Below, piece by piece: positions 32,279-37,640 of a stretch of DNA of 37,640 nucleotides. Made by a program: the position numbers and the translations under genes. Within the stretch, counting starts at the first letter, position 1. Every line of letters starts with the position of its first letter. The notes beneath the pieces were generated by a model. That model worked only from the letters and a program-made list of their open reading frames with translations. It made no database searches and was not told where the DNA came from. This DNA is from Sulfurihydrogenibium sp. (lineage in GTDB: Bacteria; Aquificota; Aquificia; Aquificales; Hydrogenothermaceae): the NCBI RefSeq assembly GCF_028276765.1, contig NZ_JAPYVU010000012.1, positions 1-37,640 on the forward strand. The letters are read 5' to 3'.

Positions 32279-33253
32279 ATGATTAGGGTTTTTATTGTTG
32301 CAATCTTGTTGTTTGGTTTATTTGGTGTTAAAGCTCAGGAATTATCATGGCAGGAATATAAAAATAAATATTTTAGAAATGACAGTTTTATAATAGACCC
32401 TTATAATAACAATAGAGTAACTTCAGAAAGCCAAGGATACGGAATGATTTTGGCTGTTATGTACAATGATAAAGACACATTTTACAAACTTTGGAAATGG
32501 ACCAAAGTAAATATGCTTAGGGAAGATTATCTTTTTTCTTGGCTTTATAACAATGCAATTGTAGATAGAAATAATGCAACCGATGGAGACTTGCTAATTG
32601 CATATGCTTTAAGACTTGCATACTTAAAGTGGAAAAACGAAGAATATTTAGAATATTACAATAAAATTAAAAATAGTATAAAAAGACTAATAGTTATTGT
32701 TTTAGATGAAAAAGAGAGAAAAAATATACTTCTATTGCCTGGAATATATGGCTTTTCGAATGAAAAGTATGATATACAGATTTTTCCTTCATACTACATT
32801 CCTTTCATTTTAAAGGAATTTAAAGATGATAGATTATTTAAACTTAGTTTAGATTACCTTTTGAATAATATAATAACTTTATCTCCATTAACAAATACAG
32901 TTAGATTTAACTTAATAGAAAAAAAGTTATCCTTAAATTCAGAGATAAACATGGATGTCTACAGACTTATTCCTTACTTTTTATTATCAAACTATGATGT
33001 AAAAATATTAAGAAACTCTTTCAAAACAATAGATGAATTCTTTAAAAAAGAAGGTTACATACCGTTGACTTTTAAGCTAAATGAACAAAATCAGACAAAA
33101 CAAGAATCTCCATTTTGTGTTTATAGATGGTTTTATATTCTGTATAATGACGATAAGTATTTTAAAAAGTATGAAGAGCTAAAAAATATTGATAGGAATA
33201 ATTATTTTTGTGATACTTTTGAGTTATTTTTAAATTCAGGAGTGGAAAGATGA
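32279..33253 (+). CDS. bcsZ: Periplasmic endo-beta-1,4-glucanase, GH8
   Basis: BcsZ is the glycoside hydrolase family 8 cellulase of cellulose operons; it trims mislaid or tangled glucan in the periplasm and is needed for good export. The 324-residue protein has a signal peptide (about 1-19, ending near VKA|QE). The GH8 proton donor Glu lies in VTSESQGYGM (family SEGQSYGM), the substrate-binding block is NNATDGDLLIAYAL, and the second acidic residue is in MDVYRLIPYF. The ATG at 32279 is placed 9 bases after AGGAGGTG; a GTG further upstream overlaps that site. It overlaps bcsC as ATGA. Confidence 0.9.
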   Translation: MIRVFIVAILLFGLFGVKAQELSWQEYKNKYFRNDSFIIDPYNNNRVTSESQGYGMILAVMYNDKDTFYKLWKWTKVNMLREDYLFSWLYNNAIVDRNNATDGDLLIAYALRLAYLKWKNEEYLEYYNKIKNSIKRLIVIVLDEKERKNILLLPGIYGFSNEKYDIQIFPSYYIPFILKEFKDDRLFKLSLDYLLNNIITLSPLTNTVRFNLIEKKLSLNSEINMDVYRLIPYFLLSNYDVKILRNSFKTIDEFFKKEGYIPLTFKLNEQNQTKQESPFCVYRWFYILYNDDKYFKKYEELKNIDRNNYFCDTFELFLNSGVER

Positions 33254-36200
33254 ATAAAAAAATTTTATTACCATTCCTATTTTCCTTCTCTTTAAGTCAT
33301 GCTGAAGAAGTTTATAAGCTAATTGTTATTCCACAGAAAGATTACAAGACTACTATTGAATCATTAAAAAATTACGGATTTAATAAATGTTTTTTAGATA
33401 ATAAAAAAATAATCTGTGCTGAATCTAAAGACTCAGCCTATATCCAGAGATTGAAAGATTACTTATCACAATACGGGTTTAATGTGAAAATTGAGATTGG
33501 AAAAACTTCGGTATCACAAAATGAAAATTTAACACCAACGCAAAATGAAGTTTTAAACGTACTAACAAAAGAAATAAAAGTGGAGCAAGAAGTTAAACCA
33601 TTATCAAGCAGTAATCAAGTTAAACAAATCAAAAATCAACAAGAAAAAACTGTTTCTAAAGAAAACTCACAAAAACAGTCTTCTATAAATACGCCCGTAA
33701 AAATACAGACAAAAGAATCAAAAGTAGATCAAGAGCTAAAAAATAAGCAAATGAAAGAAGAATCGTATAAACAGGAAGAGAAAATCCAAAGTGCAGAAAA
33801 AGATTTAGGTTTAAAAGTTAAACTTATGTATGACTTTTTAAATGCCGATAATTTAGAAAAAGCTAAAGAATTAGCTAATCAACTTTTAAAAACTAAATTT
33901 TCAAAAGATGCCAAGTATGTTATCGGATTGATTGCCATAAAAGAAAAAAAATTTGGCACAGCATGCAGAATATTTGAATCCTTAGAATTTAAAAATTCAA
34001 AAGAATTAGAAAAAGATGCATGCTCTGTAGCATTTATGCAAGAAGGATATGATTATCTTGAAAAAAATTCAAATAAAGCAATTGAATTTTTCCAAAAAAG
34101 CTTAAGATATAAGGATAATATAGAATCTCAAGTCGGATTGTTCTATGCTTACCTAAAAACTGACAAATCAAAAGCAGAGAAAATAATTAAAGAACTATAC
34201 AGTAAATACCCTGAAAACGAATCTGTTAAAAAAGCATACGTCCAATATTTGTTAGATAAAGGTGATTTTGCAAGTCTTGAAAAATTCAAAGAATATTTAA
34301 AAGAAGAGGATTTAAAACTTATTAAAGAATCACAGCTATCAAAAGAAATGGAAAATGCTTTAAGATTAATAAAATCAGGTAATTATTCTGAAGCAGAGAA
34401 TATTTTGCTCAAATTATACAAAGAAAAACCATCAAACATAAATGTTTTACTCCTATTAGGATACCTTTATTTAGAAAAAAATGACATTTTAAAAGCTAAG
34501 AATTTTTATGAAAATGCTTTAATGATTGATGGAAACAATACAGATGCTTTAAAAGGCTTGAAAGCTGTTTATATAAAGCTTGAAGATTATGAAAAAGCAT
34601 TAGAAATCATTAAGAAACTACAGCAGAAAGACATCAAAGATCCAGATTATAACAAAATTTATGCATTATATCTTTCAAACAAAGCCCAAGAGCATCTAAA
34701 AGAAGGGAATATAAGGCTTGCTAAAGAATTGGCAGATCAGATTTTATCTTTAGATAAGAATAATCCAACAGCTTATTTAATTTTAGCAGAGTATTACAAA
34801 CAAACAGGAGATAAAAAGGAATATTTTAAAAATATTTCGAAAGCATATGAATTAAAGCCGGATGATTTTGGAATCAAATTAGCTTTTATTTATGGGCTTA
34901 TTGATCTTGATTTTTACGATCAAGCTGAAAATATCATAAAAACAATAGCTACCAAAAACTTATCTGAAGAAGAAAAGCAGCAATTGAAAGAAGTTTACAA
35001 GGTATTCTATCAAAAACTATCTGCATACTATTTAAGCAATAAAGATTATCTTAATGCTAAAAAAGTTGCCCAGGAAGGTTTAATGTTTTTTAAAAATGAT
35101 CCAGACCTTATGGAAATTTTAGGCTGGTCTTGTTATAATCTAAAAGACTATAAATGCAGTGAAGATACATTTAAATATCTCATTGCCTTAAAACCTTCAG
35201 AAAAAAATAAGGTTGGTCTTGCATTTACGTATATGAATCTAAAAAAGTATGAAGAATTAAATAAACTTCTTAAAGAATTGGAAGATACTAATGACCCTGA
35301 AGTTTTAAAAGAAGTAGCAACAATTTATGCGTCAATTGGCAAATACAAAGAAGCAAAAAATATTATAAGTAAATATGAAACACTCAAAAACAGTGCTGTT
35401 TCTACACAAGCCAAAGCAATTACAAGTGAGCCTTTACAAACACTAAAAGAATCTGAAACGAAAAAGACTATAAAAAAAGATACCATTCTGCCGGATATTT
35501 TTAATACCAACAACGATAATACTTATGATAACTTGATTATAGATTCAGAAAAAAAAACAGAAATTTTAACAAACAATGATTATACAGCTCCATCAATCAT
35601 AAACACAATCATAAATAAGACAGAATCTCCTTCTATTGATCATGAAAGAAAGGAAGAAAGATTGAAGGAAGAAACAGAAGAAATAAAAAAAATAATTTCA
35701 GAAAAAGAACAAGATTATCTAACTAATTTATCCACTGGTTTTAAATACAGAAATAAAAGTGGCGAGAGTGGAAAAAGCAAATTATCAGATTTTTCTCCAT
35801 TTGTAAAATTCACATATTTCTTCAACGAAAAACTTTATGCTTATATAGGAACGTATTTTACAGGGTTAAATTCAGGTGGTTTATCGGATTATGCTCATTA
35901 TGGAAGTGTTGGTAATGGAACTATATTAAGAGAGGTTCCATCGTCATATAGTGGTTTAGAGCCATTTGCAGGCTTTGGTTTAAACACAGATAGATTTATT
36001 CTATCTGGTAATTTTGGATTGACCCCAAGAGTGGGCAATGGAATTAGCTCAAAGCCTATTTGGACGATTGAAGGCAAGATTGTAAATAATGATAAAAAAA
36101 TTGGTTTAGGGTTGTATAGAACTCCAATAAGAGATTCAATCTTATCTTATGTAGGAAGTATTGACCCATATTCTTACAATAGCTGGGGAAGAGTATATGA

Positions 36201-36777
36201 AGAAGGCATAAAAGTTTCTTATGAAAACAAAATAGGAGAGAAAGATTCTTTAATATATAGTGAGGCAAGATTTGGAAAAATAAAGGGAGAATTTACAGAA
36301 GAAAACACAGATACTAATGTTCTCTTAATGCCAAAAGTCTACTATGGAAAATTAATAGGAGATGAAGATTATATCGGTGCATTTTTCTTGTATAACCACT
36401 TTAGTAAGAGACAAGATTGTTATTACTTTGGATGTGGCGGATATTTTTCTCCAAAAAGTTTACTTATAGCTGCACCCATGCTTGAAGGCTTTAAGTTTTT
36501 TGACGATAGAAATGGAATTCATTATAAAGTATTCTTAGGTCCGCTGCTTTGGTCTGACGGTCAAAAAAATAATACAGATATCTCTTTGGATGGTTATATA
36601 TCATATGTTTATTTGTTTAACAAAAACTTAACATTTAACATTGCCGGAGAATACAGAAAAACCCAGAAGTATAATGAACTATTCTTTACAGCCTTTATCA
36701 AATATTTCTTTGGAAATAGAATCAGCATAACAAAACAGGATTTTCTTAATTTGGAAAAGGAGATTTATAAATGGTAA
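33250..36777 (+). CDS. bcsC: Cellulose export TPR scaffold and outer-membrane barrel
   Basis: BcsC carries the glucan across the outer membrane. The 1175-residue protein has a signal peptide (about 1-18), an N-terminal beta-alpha-beta-like module (about 20-80, EVYKLIVIPQKDYKTTIESL... to YGFNVKIEI) that resembles a SPOR domain, a Gln/Lys-rich disordered linker (about 85-190), about 14 TPR motifs (about 195-715), a second low-complexity linker (about 717-825), and the C-terminal BcsC barrel (about 827-1175) with TPIRDSILSYVGSIDPYSYNSWGRV collapsed into the family pattern RDSxLSYxGxxDPY, and GGYFSPKSLL. The SPOR-like part is unusual for BcsC and could bind peptidoglycan. It is coupled to bcsQ by a 7-bp overlap. 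Confidence 0.9.
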   Translation: MNKKILLPFLFSFSLSHAEEVYKLIVIPQKDYKTTIESLKNYGFNKCFLDNKKIICAESKDSAYIQRLKDYLSQYGFNVKIEIGKTSVSQNENLTPTQNEVLNVLTKEIKVEQEVKPLSSSNQVKQIKNQQEKTVSKENSQKQSSINTPVKIQTKESKVDQELKNKQMKEESYKQEEKIQSAEKDLGLKVKLMYDFLNADNLEKAKELANQLLKTKFSKDAKYVIGLIAIKEKKFGTACRIFESLEFKNSKELEKDACSVAFMQEGYDYLEKNSNKAIEFFQKSLRYKDNIESQVGLFYAYLKTDKSKAEKIIKELYSKYPENESVKKAYVQYLLDKGDFASLEKFKEYLKEEDLKLIKESQLSKEMENALRLIKSGNYSEAENILLKLYKEKPSNINVLLLLGYLYLEKNDILKAKNFYENALMIDGNNTDALKGLKAVYIKLEDYEKALEIIKKLQQKDIKDPDYNKIYALYLSNKAQEHLKEGNIRLAKELADQILSLDKNNPTAYLILAEYYKQTGDKKEYFKNISKAYELKPDDFGIKLAFIYGLIDLDFYDQAENIIKTIATKNLSEEEKQQLKEVYKVFYQKLSAYYLSNKDYLNAKKVAQEGLMFFKNDPDLMEILGWSCYNLKDYKCSEDTFKYLIALKPSEKNKVGLAFTYMNLKKYEELNKLLKELEDTNDPEVLKEVATIYASIGKYKEAKNIISKYETLKNSAVSTQAKAITSEPLQTLKESETKKTIKKDTILPDIFNTNNDNTYDNLIIDSEKKTEILTNNDYTAPSIINTIINKTESPSIDHERKEERLKEETEEIKKIISEKEQDYLTNLSTGFKYRNKSGESGKSKLSDFSPFVKFTYFFNEKLYAYIGTYFTGLNSGGLSDYAHYGSVGNGTILREVPSSYSGLEPFAGFGLNTDRFILSGNFGLTPRVGNGISSKPIWTIEGKIVNNDKKIGLGLYRTPIRDSILSYVGSIDPYSYNSWGRVYEEGIKVSYENKIGEKDSLIYSEARFGKIKGEFTEENTDTNVLLMPKVYYGKLIGDEDYIGAFFLYNHFSKRQDCYYFGCGGYFSPKSLLIAAPMLEGFKFFDDRNGIHYKVFLGPLLWSDGQKNNTDISLDGYISYVYLFNKNLTFNIAGEYRKTQKYNELFFTAFIKYFFGNRISITKQDFLNLEKEIYKW

Positions 36778-37508
36778 TTATTCCAGTTATATCATTTAAA
36801 GGGGGTGTTGGAAAATCAACAGTTGCCCTAAATTTTGCTGCAGAATTATCTAAATATTATAAAACTCTATTAGTAGACACAGACCCACAAAATAGTTTGG
36901 CATTTTTTCTTTGTAAAGACTTTAGCAAAGGATTATCAGAAATATTGTTTGAAAATTTGGACCCAGAAAAAGCAATCCATAGAGAAGTAAATAACGAGCC
37001 AAATCTTGATTTTATACCGGCAGGAACTTTTTGTTTAAAAAACCAAACCTTTTACGAAGATAATTTTAATATGGAAAACTTAAAAAAATTTTTAAACAAT
37101 GAGGCTATCAAAAATTACGAATTTGTTATGTTTGATACACCGCCAAGAATTAACCAACATATCGAAACGCTCATAGAAGTCGGTAATTATAGTTTAATGG
37201 TTTTAACACCTGACCCTGCGACATTCTCTTCGTTTGTGATTTTTGAAAAATTTTTTGAAGATAAAGAATACATCGGTAAAATTTTAGCTATAATAAATAA
37301 AACAGAGCCATCAAAAGTTGAAGAAGATTTTGCAAGGATTATCAAGTATAAATTAGGAGAAAAATTTTTGGGTTTTACGCCAAAAGACAATAACGTTGTA
37401 GAATCTCAGGGTAAATGTATCCCTACCGTGTTTTATAGTCCTAACTGTGCTTTTTCTGTTTTCATGAAAAAGATTGTTTTAAAATTTATAGATTTAATAA
37501 AAATATAA
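36771..37508 (+). CDS. bcsQ: BcsQ, ParA/MinD-type ATPase of cellulose synthesis
   Basis: BcsQ is the SIMIBI-class ATPase that localises or assembles the synthase, in E. coli as a complex with BcsR. The 245-residue protein has the deviant Walker A in FKGGVGKST (Lys10 and Lys15), Walker A' VDTDPQNS (Asp36, Asp38), and the FDTPP switch region. Length matches BcsQ (about 245). AAGGAG lies 8 bases before the ATG. In enterobacteria bcsQ precedes bcsA; here it closes the operon. A generic ParA function is possible, but the tight coupling to bcsC makes BcsQ much likelier. Confidence 0.88.
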   Translation: MVIIPVISFKGGVGKSTVALNFAAELSKYYKTLLVDTDPQNSLAFFLCKDFSKGLSEILFENLDPEKAIHREVNNEPNLDFIPAGTFCLKNQTFYEDNFNMENLKKFLNNEAIKNYEFVMFDTPPRINQHIETLIEVGNYSLMVLTPDPATFSSFVIFEKFFEDKEYIGKILAIINKTEPSKVEEDFARIIKYKLGEKFLGFTPKDNNVVESQGKCIPTVFYSPNCAFSVFMKKIVLKFIDLIKI

Positions 37509-37557
37509 AATACACTTTGGGTGAGAAATTCAAATATAAATAAAACATCTAAAAAAA

Positions 37558-37606
37558 CTCCTTGGTGGCAGTTAAAATTGTAATAGCAAAAATTCCACCA
37601 AGGAGG
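37558..37606 (+). promoter_or_regulatory. Hairpin sequestering a ribosome binding site
   Basis: CTCCTTGGTGG (37558-37568) is a perfect reverse complement of CCACCAAGGAG (37595-37605), an 11-bp stem with a 26-base loop. The right arm contains the AAGGAGG ribosome binding site of the ORF starting at 37612, so translation would be blocked when the hairpin forms. IS10 and IS50 use such hairpins to silence read-through transcripts of their transposases. Confidence 0.65.
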
Positions 37607-37611
37607 TAAAA

Positions 37612-37640
37612 ATGCAAAACTCTAATCTTTATTTTACAAT
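37612..37640 (+). CDS. Start of an unidentified ORF cut by the window edge
   Basis: ATG 5 bases after AAGGAGG (37600-37606), then MQNSNLYFT up to the edge. Too short to identify. Its ribosome binding site is covered by an 11-bp stem, and GGGTGAGAAATTCAA stands about 90 bp upstream (37519), also found inside a repeat at 17182. Both features fit an insertion-sequence transposase, but this is only a guess. Confidence 0.4.

Overview
The window looks like a chromosomal segment of a thermophilic, AT-rich chemolithotroph of the Aquificota, most likely Hydrogenothermaceae and close to Sulfurihydrogenibium. This is an inference: the DNA is very AT-rich, the proteins are rich in Lys, Glu and Ile, genes are densely packed, and the gene mix (LpxC, a Gly/Ala-signal porin, SpeD, FliA, GlcF-like Fe-S protein with rubredoxin) fits a Gram-negative, deep-branching thermophile. 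No rRNA or tRNA gene was recognised, so the assignment cannot be confirmed from a marker.

Positions 1-2760 hold two near-consensus leftward promoters at the edge, a porin-like gene with its own promoter and terminator, and a dense nest of palindromic repeats built on a GTCATYCTGA...GATCTC arm facing GAGATTCTTCGC...CAGAATGAC. One repeat unit carries a small GIY-YIG nuclease gene between its arms and is flanked by ~100-bp direct repeats. Positions 2760-7300 hold lpxC, a tandem HepT-like protein, acpS, a FliA-type sigma factor behind a good sigma-54 promoter match, and a TPR gene.

Positions 7300-13600 are a rightward run: carA, a CDF metal transporter with an extra C-terminal domain, a double universal-stress protein, tyrA, prfB and queC. 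Positions 13560-17030 hold nfeD, a lipoprotein plus exported TPR pair, and a ChaN-like gene. Positions 17070-24500 hold proS, an NlpC/P60 endopeptidase, hslV, a PriA-like protein whose ATPase motifs look destroyed, and hemH, separated by three more copies of a ~150-bp MITE-like element. Positions 24500-26600 hold speD diverging from a GlcF-like Fe-S protein and rubredoxin.

The most distinctive part is 27096-37508, a tightly coupled seven-gene cellulose operon: a BcsR-like small protein, bcsA with PilZ, a BcsD-like protein, bcsB, bcsZ, bcsC and bcsQ. It starts directly behind a wrecked DDE transposase. Together the genes would polymerise UDP-glucose under cyclic-di-GMP control, move the glucan across the periplasm, trim it and export it through an outer-membrane barrel. 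Just after bcsQ, at the window edge, a long hairpin covers the ribosome binding site of a truncated ORF, which may be the start of an insertion sequence.
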